Positions 7,070-13,988 are shown, numbered from the stretch's first letter. The stretch is 15,358 bases of DNA from a bacterium (GCA_009919365.1 RGBZ01000010.1:1-15358), one strand, 5' to 3'. The notes: generated by a model from the sequence alone, not told the origin. Made by a program: numbers and translations.

Positions 7070-7741
7070 CTAGATCTGAGGCAGGTGCCCGAGACGCGCT
7101 GCGACGGGGGCGTACGTGCGGCGGTGGTGCGGCGTCACACCGAGCGCATCAAGCGCGGCAAGATGCACGGGGGCCGGATAGCCCACATTTGATTCCCAGC
7201 CATAGCCTGGGTAGCGCAGAGCGAGCGTAGCCATGAGCTTGTCGCGAAGCACCTTCGCAACGATTGAGGCGCAGGCGATCGCATAGACCGACTGATCGCC
7301 ACGGATAACGGTTGCGTGTGGTCCGATGAGCTCGCGAAGTTCTCGTGCGCTGCTCCCATCAACGAGTGCAAAGTCTGGCACCGCTCCCCTTCTGCGGGAG
7401 AGCTGTGCGACGGCACGCCCCATTGCGCGATGCGATGCGCCGCGCGGGTTATAGCGTTCCACCTCTCGGGCGGACGACGCGCCAATGCCAATGGCAAGTG
7501 CCACCTCGCGAATCTGTAGGGCGAGTGCAACACGACGTGCGGGCGTGAGCATCTTCGAATCACGGACGCCCACGATTGGCTCGCCCGCTGGCATCAAGAT
7601 GGCGCACGCGACGACAGGACCAGCGAGCGGGGCGAGGCCTACTTCGTCTATGCCGATGACGGCACGGTCGGGATGTCCGTGTTGAAGTTCTAGATCGCGA
7701 GTTGGCAGTGTGCGGCCACTCGTGGGCCGCAGGTCGCTCAC
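7070..7741 (-). CDS. rnhB: Ribonuclease HII
   Basis: A 223-residue enzyme that removes ribonucleotides and RNA primers from DNA. Catalytic DEDD residues are visible: Asp32-Glu33 in IGIDEVG, Asp128 in ALVDG, and Asp167 in KVLRDKLM. Also present are RDSKMLTP (DSK motif), [16 protein letters not shown] and GYPAPVHL with the C-terminal HHRRTYAPV. Oddity: the conserved GRG motif directly after DEVG/DEAG, which contacts the 2'-OH of the ribonucleotide at the RNA-DNA junction, reads GLA here. The GTG start overlaps the rplS stop (GTGA). Length and remaining motifs are normal, so it is most likely a real RNase HII with altered substrate reading. Confidence 0.93.
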   Translation of the reverse strand: MSDLRPTSGRTLPTRDLELQHGHPDRAVIGIDEVGLAPLAGPVVACAILMPAGEPIVGVRDSKMLTPARRVALALQIREVALAIGIGASSAREVERYNPRGASHRAMGRAVAQLSRRRGAVPDFALVDGSSARELRELIGPHATVIRGDQSVYAIACASIVAKVLRDKLMATLALRYPGYGWESNVGYPAPVHLAALDALGVTPHHRRTYAPVAARLGHLPQI

Positions 7742-8244
7742 TCCGGAGCCTTCTCCGATGCCTCAGCGGCTGGTGCTTCCTCTGGCGCGCTTTCTGGAGC
7801 GGCAACTTCGGCAACTTCGGCAACGGCTTCAACTGCTTCAGCAGCCGGTACTTCAGCAACAACTTCGGCTGCAGTTGCAGCGGAAGCAGCAGCCTCTTCA
7901 GCGGCGACGACTGCGGCGGCGGTAGCGGCTGCTGCGGCCTCTTCGGCAGCAACAGCGGCAGCGGCAGCGGCAATCACGGCATCAGCTTCGTCCTTGATCG
8001 CCTTCTGCGCGGCGGCCTTCACTTCGTTCTTGGCAATGTCGGTAGCGCTATCGCGGCGCTCGCGGAGCGACGACTGCTTGCCAACACGATCGCGTAGGAA
8101 GTAGAGCTGGGCTCGGTTGGACACACCGTGTCGGACCACCTCGATCTTCTCGATGCGTGGGCTGTGCACCTTGAAGGTTCGCTCAACGCCAACGCCAGAT
8201 GCGATCCGTCGAACCGCGTCGGTCAGCGTGCGGATCAGATCCAT
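7738..8244 (-). CDS. rplS: 50S ribosomal protein L19, core shortened internally, with Ala/Glu tail
   Basis: 168 residues. Residues 11-64 are clear L19: [30 protein letters not shown]...[10 protein letters not shown]. Before that only [10 protein letters not shown] remains of the N-terminal half; the family's block from about LRTDLPxFRPGD through VHVKVVEGNRERIQ-x-FEGVVI to SETFT (about 50 residues) is absent, in frame. That block forms much of the SH3-like barrel that sits at the 30S-50S interface (bridge B8 region). Residues 65-168 are a low-complexity Ala/Glu/Val tail not found in typical L19 (about 115 residues in all). The ATG has a GGAG Shine-Dalgarno. Either the assembly has lost about 150 nt here or L19 is truly shortened. 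Confidence 0.85.
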   Translation of the reverse strand: MDLIRTLTDAVRRIASGVGVERTFKVHSPRIEKIEVVRHGVSNRAQLYFLRDRVGKQSSLRERRDSATDIAKNEVKAAAQKAIKDEADAVIAAAAAAVAAEEAAAAATAAAVVAAEEAAASAATAAEVVAEVPAAEAVEAVAEVAEVAAPESAPEEAPAAEASEKAPE

Positions 8245-8261
8245 GATTAGTCTCCGTGGTG

Positions 8262-8280
8262 GCCGACAGAACCTGTCGGC
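8262..8280 (-). promoter_or_regulatory. Perfect 8-bp hairpin in the rplS leader
   Basis: GCCGACAG-GUU-CUGUCGGC in the transcript: 8 perfect base pairs with a 3-nt loop, ending just before the GGAG Shine-Dalgarno of rplS. It would start within a few nucleotides of the predicted transcript start. Leader hairpins that bind L19 are known in some phyla; whether this one does is inference. No U-tract follows, which argues against a terminator. Confidence 0.5.
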
Positions 8281-8290
8281 GCGGGCGGTG

Positions 8291-8315
8291 AGAATAGCAC
8301 AGCCCCCAGAGGGCT
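8291..8315 (-). promoter_or_regulatory. Extended -10 promoter of rplS with upstream inverted repeat
   Basis: Minus strand TGC-TATTCT (hexamer 8291-8296) is an extended -10. Exactly 4 bp upstream is the inverted repeat AGCCC-N5-GGGCT (8301-8315). The intervening GTGC is identical to that before rpsB. An alternative, mutually exclusive hairpin GGCTCC-N5-GGAGCC (8312-8328) overlaps the repeat. No clear -35 is seen. Confidence 0.5.
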
Positions 8316-8343
8316 CCCCTGAGGAGCCTCCCCTTAGGAGCCT
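8312..8343 (-). repeat. Degenerate short repeats around the trmD stop codon
   Basis: The plus strand holds aggagcct twice (8322-8329 and 8336-8343), and GGCTCC/GGAGCC arms (8312-8317, 8323-8328) form a 6-bp stem. The repeat crosses the trmD stop (8334-8336). It could act as a weak 3' hairpin for trmD, but there is no U-tract. Confidence 0.4.
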
Positions 8344-8849
8344 TCGCTCCCCTTCGTCGGCTTGGCCAGGTCGGGGCGTTGGCGCTGGGTGCGGCGAACC
8401 GCCTCTTCGCGCCGCCAGGCGGCTACCCCAGCATGATTCCCTGAGAGGAGGATCTCGGGGACACTCACGCCTCGGAACTCGGCGGGGCGGGTGAACTGGG
8501 GGTACTCCAGCAGATCCCCAGAGAACGACTCCTCGGAGAGCGAAGCGGCGTCGATGGAGCCAGGGACAAGTCGCAAGATCGCGTCGCAGAGGACGATCGC
8601 CGCCGGCTCGCCGCCCGAGAGGACGAAATCACCGAGGCTCAGCTCCAGATCAACGTAGGCACGCACACGGTCATCAACACCCTCGTAGCGCCCGCAGATG
8701 ATGATCAGATGCGCGGCTTCTGCAAGTGCACGGACGCGTGGCTGCCGGAGAGCACGCGCGGGAATGCTCGCCGAGAGGGCCGACATGATCGTCTCGGGGA
8801 AGAGCGAGATCACATCGATCTTCAGCACGGGGTGAACCGCTTCGCTCAT
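8334..8849 (-). CDS. trmD: tRNA (guanine37-N1)-methyltransferase TrmD, lacking an internal block
   Basis: 171 residues against about 240 for the family. The N-terminus [25 protein letters not shown] (9-33) and everything from [29 protein letters not shown] (34 on) through [27 protein letters not shown] and [10 protein letters not shown] are typical TrmD. Between residues 33 and 34 about 65 family residues are missing in frame, including the VDDxPYGGGxGMV segment and the LLSPQG strand that builds the first part of the SAM-binding trefoil knot. TrmD makes m1G37, which prevents frameshifting, and is usually essential. The ATG overlaps the rimM stop (ATGA). As read here the enzyme should not fold normally; lost sequence in assembly is likely. 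Confidence 0.86.
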   Translation of the reverse strand: MSEAVHPVLKIDVISLFPETIMSALSASIPARALRQPRVRALAEAAHLIIICGRYEGVDDRVRAYVDLELSLGDFVLSGGEPAAIVLCDAILRLVPGSIDAASLSEESFSGDLLEYPQFTRPAEFRGVSVPEILLSGNHAGVAAWRREEAVRRTQRQRPDLAKPTKGSEGS

Positions 8850-9487
8850 TCGTCACCCGCTTTAGGCTTCGAAGGGCGTTGCCTCGGACGACGGGATGCC
8901 TTCGCGGCACGCAGCGAGGCGACACTGCCCGGCGTCTTCTGTGGGCCACGGCGGCGCGGTGCCTTCACCGCACGAACTGTGAGCTCTGAGCCCGTGAGAT
9001 CAGCGACGATACGGCCGTCGCGGGGCGCGAAATCCACAATCACCGACGCAACGGCGGGAAGATCGATCTCTCCCCCATCAGGCGTCTGGACGACATACAC
9101 CTCGGCGCCACCCGCGCGATAAAGATCGCGGATCTCTCCGATCACTTCGCCTTGTGGATCGCGCACGGTGATGCCAATCACCTCATCCCAGAGCACACGG
9201 TCTGGTGGGATTTGCACCTCAGCAGCAGGAATCGTGAGATATGCGCCAATCAGGCGTTCGCCTGCGAGTCGACTTTGCACCTCGCCAAAGCGCACAAAGA
9301 GACCTGGCGAACTCGGCGTCACCTCAAGCAGCGTAAGAATGCGATCTGAACCCTCGACGGAGAGACGCGCACCAGGAACAAAGCGTTGCTCTGGAGTGTC
9401 CGTCAGGACTTCGAGCCGAAGGGAGCCGTCAAGACCGCGAACGCCGCGAACCTGCGCAACGCGCAGATCCGTCGCTGCATCAGCCAA
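8846..9487 (-). CDS. rimM: Ribosome maturation factor RimM with basic C-terminal tail
   Basis: 213 residues. The N-terminal beta-barrel has [21 protein letters not shown] and the ...[16 protein letters not shown] strand; the PRC-barrel has [40 protein letters not shown] and the terminal DGRIVADLT. RimM binds the 30S head (S19) and helps its maturation. Residues from about 170 form an unusual Arg/Lys/Pro-rich tail ([21 protein letters not shown]). The start is TTG at 9487, overlapping khpA by 8 nt, and leaves eight residues before the first strand; no better start is visible. Its place between rpsP/khpA and trmD is the standard order. Confidence 0.92.
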   Translation of the reverse strand: MADAATDLRVAQVRGVRGLDGSLRLEVLTDTPEQRFVPGARLSVEGSDRILTLLEVTPSSPGLFVRFGEVQSRLAGERLIGAYLTIPAAEVQIPPDRVLWDEVIGITVRDPQGEVIGEIRDLYRAGGAEVYVVQTPDGGEIDLPAVASVIVDFAPRDGRIVADLTGSELTVRAVKAPRRRGPQKTPGSVASLRAAKASRRPRQRPSKPKAGDE

Positions 9488-9713
9488 TTTCGAGGACGTA
9501 ATTCTCTCCGGTGCGATTTGAGACGACCTTCAACAGGCTGCGCATTGCCTTGGCAATGCTGCCATTGCGGCCGATAACCCGGCCCATGTCCTCTTCGTCA
9601 ACGAGAAGACGCAAGATAATGGCGTCGCCATCCTCTTCCACTTCAACGCTTACGCCGTCTGGATTATCGGCAAGCGACTTCGCGACGTACTCAACCAACT
9701 GTGCTGCTGCCAC
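9480..9713 (-). CDS. khpA: KH-domain RNA-binding protein KhpA
   Basis: 77 residues, one type II KH domain. It starts LVEYVAKSLADNPDGVSVEV and has the RNA-binding GxxG loop as GRNG (48-51) in MGRVIGRNGSIAKAMRSLLK. KhpA pairs with KhpB/Jag in several Gram-positive bacteria and affects cell division and RNA stability. The GTG start abuts the rpsP TAA with no gap. It is in its usual place between rpsP and rimM. Complete. Confidence 0.92.
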   Translation of the reverse strand: MAAAQLVEYVAKSLADNPDGVSVEVEEDGDAIILRLLVDEEDMGRVIGRNGSIAKAMRSLLKVVSNRTGENYVLEIG

Positions 9714-10214
9714 TTAGGCCTCCTCGGCGGCTGGTGCCGCTTCTGCTGGTGCCGCTTCTGCTGGTGCCTCTTCGGCAACCGGTGCAGCTTCGGCGACAGG
9801 TGCGTCTTCAGTTGGAGCTGCCTCAGCGGCTGGTAAGTCAGCGGACGCCTCAGCAGCGGCCTCTGGCGCAGCCTCAACGACGACGGTTGGCTCTTCAACA
9901 ACCGGTCGCGTGCCCGGCTTGGTGTAGCCAGGAGTTGCAGCCTTGGCCAACGTCTTCCCGCCCGCGGCAGCTCCGCCAGCGCGTGCCTTGGTGATCAACT
10001 TGCCAACAACATCCGACGGCTGTGCGCCCTTAGCGATCCAGGCGTCAATCTTGGCGAGATCAAGCACCAGCGTCAACGGCTCGGTGCGTGGGTTGTAGTG
10101 GCCAAGAATCTCTAGTGAGCGACCATCGCGCGGCGAACGGCGATCGGTGGCAACCACTCGATACGATGGCTGCTTTGATGCGCCCACGCGGGTCAAACGG
10201 ATCCGAACACTCAT
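9714..10214 (-). CDS. rpsP: 30S ribosomal protein S16 with long Ala/Glu tail
   Basis: 166 residues, twice the usual 80-90. Residues 1-76 are a full S16: [42 protein letters not shown], and [17 protein letters not shown] linker ([11 protein letters not shown]) leads into an acidic Ala/Glu/Pro tail from about 107 with repeated EAAPA units, encoded partly by three tandem 15-bp repeats. The ATG has GGAGG about 11 nt upstream plus a nearer AGGG. A promoter-like site and hairpin lie upstream. S16 helps assemble the 5' domain of 16S rRNA; the tail probably projects from the ribosome and its role is unknown. Confidence 0.95.
   Translation of the reverse strand: MSVRIRLTRVGASKQPSYRVVATDRRSPRDGRSLEILGHYNPRTEPLTLVLDLAKIDAWIAKGAQPSDVVGKLITKARAGGAAAGGKTLAKAATPGYTKPGTRPVVEEPTVVVEAAPEAAAEASADLPAAEAAPTEDAPVAEAAPVAEEAPAEAAPAEAAPAAEEA
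9730..9774. repeat. Three tandem 15-bp repeats in the rpsP tail
   Basis: Plus-strand unit gctggtgccgcttct occurs at 9730-9744 and 9745-9759 exactly, with a third copy at 9760-9774 differing at two positions. On the coding strand it encodes five-residue Glu-Ala-Ala-Pro-Ala units. Such in-frame repeats can expand and contract by slippage, so tail length may vary between strains. Confidence 0.85.
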
Positions 10215-10261
10215 CCCTGATGCATCCTCCGAGGCGCCGCCCCTTCCGGAACGGCTGGTGG

Positions 10262-10278
10262 CCCTGGCGTTGCCAGGG
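10262..10278 (-). promoter_or_regulatory. Perfect 7-bp hairpin in the rpsP leader
   Basis: CCCUGGC-AAC-GCCAGGG in the transcript, 7 perfect pairs with a 3-nt loop, beginning some 7 nt after the predicted transcript start and 47 nt before the rpsP ATG. Same style and position as the rplS leader hairpin. A regulatory role is inference. Confidence 0.45.
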
Positions 10279-10291
10279 GGTCAGTCCGTGA

Positions 10292-10311
10292 ATCCTAGCC
10301 GCTCAGCGGCT
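10292..10311 (-). promoter_or_regulatory. Promoter-like site before rpsP with inverted repeat
   Basis: Minus strand TAGGAT (10292-10297) followed by TC, identical to the rpsB -10 site (CTAGGATTC in both). An inverted repeat AGCCGC-TGA-GCGGCT (10297-10311) directly abuts the hexamer. The repeat could also be a weak ffh terminator stem, but lacks a U-tract. No -35 match is seen. Confidence 0.42.
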
Positions 10312-10333
10312 CGGGCGCATCTCTCCCCGTGGG

Positions 10334-11767
10334 CTAGCGCCGTTTCCCGCCCTTTTTCGCACGCTTCTCCCGCTTGGCCGCCTTCGGGGGGATCCGTCCC
10401 CCCGCGTGCTTGCCAGGAAGGCCGGCCCCGCCGCCCATCAACCGGCTCGGGTCGCCACCGCCGGCGCGTCGCATCAGGGTGCGCATCTCCTCGAGCCGCT
10501 TGACCAGCCTGTTGACCTCCTCGATCGCTCGTCCGGCCCCTGCGGCAATGCGTCGACGTCGCGGCAGGGTCAAGAGAGCTGGGTCACGCCGTTCGGCGGG
10601 GGTCATCGAGAGGATGATCGCCTCCGTGCGCTTCAGTTCACCGCTGGCGACGGCGGCTTCGGCCTGCTCTGCCATGCCACCCATCCCCGGGATCATCTTG
10701 ACCACTTGACCGATCGGTCCAAGCGACGACATTTGGCGAAGTTGGCCAAGGAGGTCGTCGAACGTCATACCGCCGCGCAGCGCGCGAGCCTCTGCCGCCT
10801 TCGCACGTACTTCAGCGTCGGGCCCAGCGGCTGGTCCAATCTCAGCGTCGCGAACGCGCTCCGCCAACGTTGCAAGGTCGCCCATGTCGAGAATGCGATT
10901 GGCGATGCGCTCGGGATGGAATCGCTCCAGCGCGTCGGAGCGCTCGCCTGTACCCACGAAGACCACGGGAATACCTGCGCCGCCAGCGATCGAGAGTGCG
11001 GCGCCGCCACGCGCATCGCCATCGAGCTTGGAGAGAATCAGACCGGTCGGCTCGGCTACCGCCTTGAATCCATTAGCGATTGCGAGTGCTGACTGACCAG
11101 TCGCCGCATCGAGGACGAGTAGGCGCTCCCGAGGCTTCGTTGCATCGCGAAGGTGACGCAACTCCTCCAGAAGCTCGTCGTCGAGGGTGGTGCGTCCGGA
11201 GCTGTCAATGATGACTACGTCGAGGCCGAGGCGTCGAGCCGCAGCGATTGCGCGCGTTCCAATTTCTGCCACAGGTGTTCCGATCGGCTCGCGGTGCATT
11301 GGCACCTTGACGGCTGCCGCCAACGTGGCGAGCTGTTCTGCTGCAGCTGGTCGGCGTGGGTCGGCAACGACGAGCAACGGGCGTCGACCATCCTTCGCTA
11401 AACGGTAGGCAAGCTTGGCCGCTGTTGTGGTCTTGCCAGCACCTTGCAGGCCGAGCAGGAGAATGGTTGCCGGTCGCTCACGCAGGTCGAGATCGCGACC
11501 AGATCCACCAAGCGTTTCGGTCAGTGCACTGTGCAGGATTCCCAGCATGCGCTCACCAGCACCAAGCCCACCAACGATCTCACTCGCGCGCGCCCGCTCC
11601 CTGATGCGCTCTAGTACCTGAGCGACCACGGGCATCGCAACATCGGCACCGACCAGCGAGGTGCGAATATCGGCGAGGCCGGCCTCAAGATCCGCGGCAC
11701 TGATTCGCCCACTCCCCGTCAGGCGGCGGAGTGAAGCCCGAAGACTGCTACCGAGCGCGTCAAACAT
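10334..11767 (-). CDS. ffh: Signal recognition particle protein Ffh (SRP54)
   Basis: 477 residues with N, G and M domains in order. The G domain has GLQGAGKTTT (106-115), DPRRPAAAEQL (136-146), DSSGR (188-192, normally DTAGR), SKLDGDARGG (246-255, normally TKLDG) and the closing GTGERSDALERFHPERIANRILDMGD. The M domain has MTFDDLLGQLRQM, MIPGMGG, RTEAIILSMTPAERRDP and RRRRIAAGAG, the 4.5S RNA-binding region. The tail is strongly basic. Ffh with 4.5S RNA binds nascent signal peptides and docks on FtsY. ATG 11767 has no Shine-Dalgarno; a -10 element ends 7 nt upstream, suggesting leaderless translation. Confidence 0.96.
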   Translation of the reverse strand: MFDALGSSLRASLRRLTGSGRISAADLEAGLADIRTSLVGADVAMPVVAQVLERIRERARASEIVGGLGAGERMLGILHSALTETLGGSGRDLDLRERPATILLLGLQGAGKTTTAAKLAYRLAKDGRRPLLVVADPRRPAAAEQLATLAAAVKVPMHREPIGTPVAEIGTRAIAAARRLGLDVVIIDSSGRTTLDDELLEELRHLRDATKPRERLLVLDAATGQSALAIANGFKAVAEPTGLILSKLDGDARGGAALSIAGGAGIPVVFVGTGERSDALERFHPERIANRILDMGDLATLAERVRDAEIGPAAGPDAEVRAKAAEARALRGGMTFDDLLGQLRQMSSLGPIGQVVKMIPGMGGMAEQAEAAVASGELKRTEAIILSMTPAERRDPALLTLPRRRRIAAGAGRAIEEVNRLVKRLEEMRTLMRRAGGGDPSRLMGGGAGLPGKHAGGRIPPKAAKREKRAKKGGKRR

Positions 11768-11773
11768 GCCTAG

Positions 11774-11801
11774 AGTGTACGCTCGCGCGATGGCGACTCA
11801 A
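11774..11801 (-). promoter_or_regulatory. Leaderless promoter of ffh
   Basis: Minus strand TTGAGT (11796-11801), 16-bp spacer, TACACT (11774-11779), then 6 nt and the ffh ATG. A TAnnnT hexamer 6 nt before the start codon is the usual arrangement for leaderless transcripts, and no Shine-Dalgarno is present. The -35 lies inside the MFS coding region. Confidence 0.6.
11778..11783 (+). promoter_or_regulatory. -10 element of a leaderless MFS promoter, overlapping the ffh -10
   Basis: Plus strand TACGCT (11778-11783), then 6 nt (cgcgcg) and ATG at 11790. The hexamer shares its TA (11778-11779) with the opposite-strand ffh -10. No convincing -35. No Shine-Dalgarno precedes the ATG, in line with a leaderless start. 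Confidence 0.5.
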
Positions 11802-13100
11802 AAACGTACCCCGAAAGGGCAGGGCGGAATCGGGGAGCTCCCTCGACCCGTGCGCATCGACGTCAACGTGTTGATTAGCGCACAGGCCATCTCAACCTAC
11901 GGCTCATTCATCACCAGAGCCGCCCTCCCGCTCCTTGCCATCATCGGCCTCGGCATCAATGCGGCGGAAGCTGCCGCTCTCGCCGCAGTCGATCTCATTG
12001 CCGGGGCACTGGTCAGCCAGTTCGCTGGAGTATGGATCGATCGACTCCCGCGCAAACCTGTGCTCATCGCAACCGACCTGTTGCGCGCGTTGCTTCTCGG
12101 CACGATCCCCCTCGCCGCGGCGATCTACGACGGGGTCACCCTCCCCCACCTCATCGCGGTCAGTGCCCTTTGTGGCATGTGTGCAACCACATTTGACATC
12201 GCGGAGCGAAGCTACGTTGCTGGGCTCGTCAACTCTTCGGCACTGCGCGCCGTTTTGGCCCGAACCTTGGGGATCCGCGGTGCAGCAGAGTTCTTCGGGT
12301 TTGGTTCTGCCGGACTCCTCGTTGGCGCGTTCGGTGGACCTGCTGCGATCGGCATTGATGCTCTGACGTACATCGCGTCGGCGGTGCTGATCGGATTCCT
12401 TCGCGTCGCGGAACCGAAGCTGCCGTTGCCTTCGGCTAGAGCAAGCTTCCGCCGCGAACTCTCCGGAGGCCTGAAGGCCACCTGGTCCGTCGCAATCATG
12501 CGACCACTGCTCATCTCCACCTTTGTCATCGGCCTCTACTTTGGGCTCTTCCGCTCCTCGTATTTGCTTTTTGTCACAAATGGAATTGGACTCGGGCCAG
12601 AGGCGATCGGCTTTGTGATCGCCACGGGCGGGATCGCTGCGTTTCTCGGGGGCGTGCTTACGGAACGCATCTCCAAGCTCCTCGGCGTTGGGCGTGCAAT
12701 ATCTGTGAGTCTGGTGATCGTGGGGTTCGGACTCGTCCTTGTGCCACTCGCGCCGGGCGCAACCGCCCTTGGGTTCGCCATGCTCATTGGCCACCAACTA
12801 CTCAGCGATGGGTTCGAAACGGTCTGGGAGGCGAACCAGGCGGCGATTCGCGGGCGAGTACTGCCAGCCAACTTCCAGGGGCGAGCAAACGCCGCGAATG
12901 ATGGGGTTGGCATCCTTGGTCGCCTCCTCGGAATCATCGTTGGCGGCTTCATCGGAAGCTCCGTTGCTGGGAGCGGCGTTGCGCTCCTCGTGGGCGGCGG
13001 CGCCTCTATTGCCGTCGGCATATTCGTTGCGCTCTCTCGTCTCGGGAGAATTCGGTCGATCGCGCAGATTCCGGTATCAGGAGTCCGCAGGCGCGCCTAA
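11790..13100 (+). CDS. MFS transporter (multidrug/siderophore exporter-like, MFS_3 type)
   Basis: 436 residues of alternating hydrophobic segments consistent with about 12 membrane helices, the only plus-strand gene. The loop WIDRLPRKPVLIATDLLRA fits the MFS motif A between helices 2 and 3, and the layout resembles the enterobactin exporter/MFS_3 group. A central hydrophilic loop (about 205-230: AEPKLPLPSARASFRRELSGG) separates the halves. Substrate unknown. I chose ATG 11790 over the in-frame ATG at 11766 because of the TACGCT-N6-ATG arrangement and because 11766 overlaps the ffh start. It is divergent from ffh and overlaps the ftsY 3' end tail-to-tail by 24 bp. Codon use looks like its neighbours, so recent transfer is not evident. 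Confidence 0.88.
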   Translation: MATQKRTPKGQGGIGELPRPVRIDVNVLISAQAISTYGSFITRAALPLLAIIGLGINAAEAAALAAVDLIAGALVSQFAGVWIDRLPRKPVLIATDLLRALLLGTIPLAAAIYDGVTLPHLIAVSALCGMCATTFDIAERSYVAGLVNSSALRAVLARTLGIRGAAEFFGFGSAGLLVGAFGGPAAIGIDALTYIASAVLIGFLRVAEPKLPLPSARASFRRELSGGLKATWSVAIMRPLLISTFVIGLYFGLFRSSYLLFVTNGIGLGPEAIGFVIATGGIAAFLGGVLTERISKLLGVGRAISVSLVIVGFGLVLVPLAPGATALGFAMLIGHQLLSDGFETVWEANQAAIRGRVLPANFQGRANAANDGVGILGRLLGIIVGGFIGSSVAGSGVALLVGGGASIAVGIFVALSRLGRIRSIAQIPVSGVRRRA

Positions 13101-13988
13101 CAACCCGTCAACAAACGCCTCTGCGGCGAATGGCACAAGATCAGTGGCACGCTCGCCCGTGCCGATCCAGCGGATCGGTAGGCCGAGTTCACGACGTATC
13201 GCGAGTGCCACCCCGCCGCGCGCGCCGCTATCGAGCTTCGTGAGAACGATGCCATCGATTCCCGCCGACGCGTCAAACCCACGCGCTTGCGCCAGACCGT
13301 TCTGACCAGCGGTGCCATCAAGCACGAGTAGCACCTCGACGGTGCGCGTAGGGGCAACCTTTGTCACCACGCGTCGAATCTTGGCTAGTTCCTCCATCAG
13401 ACCGCTCCGTGTCTGCATGCGACCAGCGGTGTCAATGATCACTGGGCTTAAGTTACGCGCCGCCGCCAGGGTGAGCGCATCGTGAATTGCGGCTGCGGGA
13501 TCCCCACCTGGGCGCCCCTCCACCATCTCAACCCCCTCACGCTCACCGAGCTCGCGGAGTTGGTCGATCGCCGCTGCGCGGAAGGTATCTGCAGCTACGA
13601 GGAGGGGTGAGAGACCAGCGACTTTTGCTCGTGCAGCGAGTTTCGCAGCAGTTGTGGTCTTGCCAACCCCATTCACCCCGATGAGCAGCACCACGTCGGC
13701 CTCATCGTGCACGTTGGATGATTCGTCGCCCAAGAGGTTGAGTGCAGCCGCTCGGACCCGGGAGCGCCCGCTTGCCCCTTCACCATCGCGCGCAGCTTGG
13801 ATGAGTGCAGTGCTGGCAACGAGCCCAACGTCGCTCGCGAGGAGCGCCTCTTCAATCTCTCGCCAGTCGGGCTCTGGCGCGGTGAATCGACGGAGCACTT
13901 TTGCGAGCGGGTTGGAGGCTGGGGTGGTGGCTTCAGCCACGCGCTTCTCATCCTCGGAGGAACTCTTTCGCCAGAAGGCGAGTTTCAA
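13077..13988 (-). CDS. ftsY: Signal recognition particle receptor FtsY
   Basis: 303 residues: a short charged N-terminal stretch (no long acidic A domain), the N-domain helices (LAKVLRRF...EALLASDVG), then the SRP GTPase domain with GVNGVGKTTT (104-113), DTFRAAAIDQL (134-144), DTAGR (186-190), TKLDSGARGG (250-259; usual G after TKLD is S) and GTGERATDLVPF. It is the membrane docking partner of Ffh, encoded nearby. Start is TTG 13988, overlapping the smc stop (TTGA), with GAGGCGG upstream. The stop lies inside the 3' end of the opposite-strand MFS gene. Confidence 0.95.
   Translation of the reverse strand: MKLAFWRKSSSEDEKRVAEATTPASNPLAKVLRRFTAPEPDWREIEEALLASDVGLVASTALIQAARDGEGASGRSRVRAAALNLLGDESSNVHDEADVVLLIGVNGVGKTTTAAKLAARAKVAGLSPLLVAADTFRAAAIDQLRELGEREGVEMVEGRPGGDPAAAIHDALTLAAARNLSPVIIDTAGRMQTRSGLMEELAKIRRVVTKVAPTRTVEVLLVLDGTAGQNGLAQARGFDASAGIDGIVLTKLDSGARGGVALAIRRELGLPIRWIGTGERATDLVPFAAEAFVDGLLGAPADS

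Noticed and set aside
8301..8328. Rho-independent terminator between trmD and rplS
   Set aside because: The stems are short, overlap each other, and are not followed by a run of T on the coding strand.
4508..8849. Inteins, introns or insertion elements in the broken genes
   Set aside because: The genes are too short rather than too long; nothing foreign is inserted at any of the four junctions.
11661..11789. Longer MFS protein starting at 11661 or 11766
   Set aside because: These starts lie within or on the ffh 5' end, add an Arg-rich leader with no family support, and miss the -10/ATG spacing at 11790.
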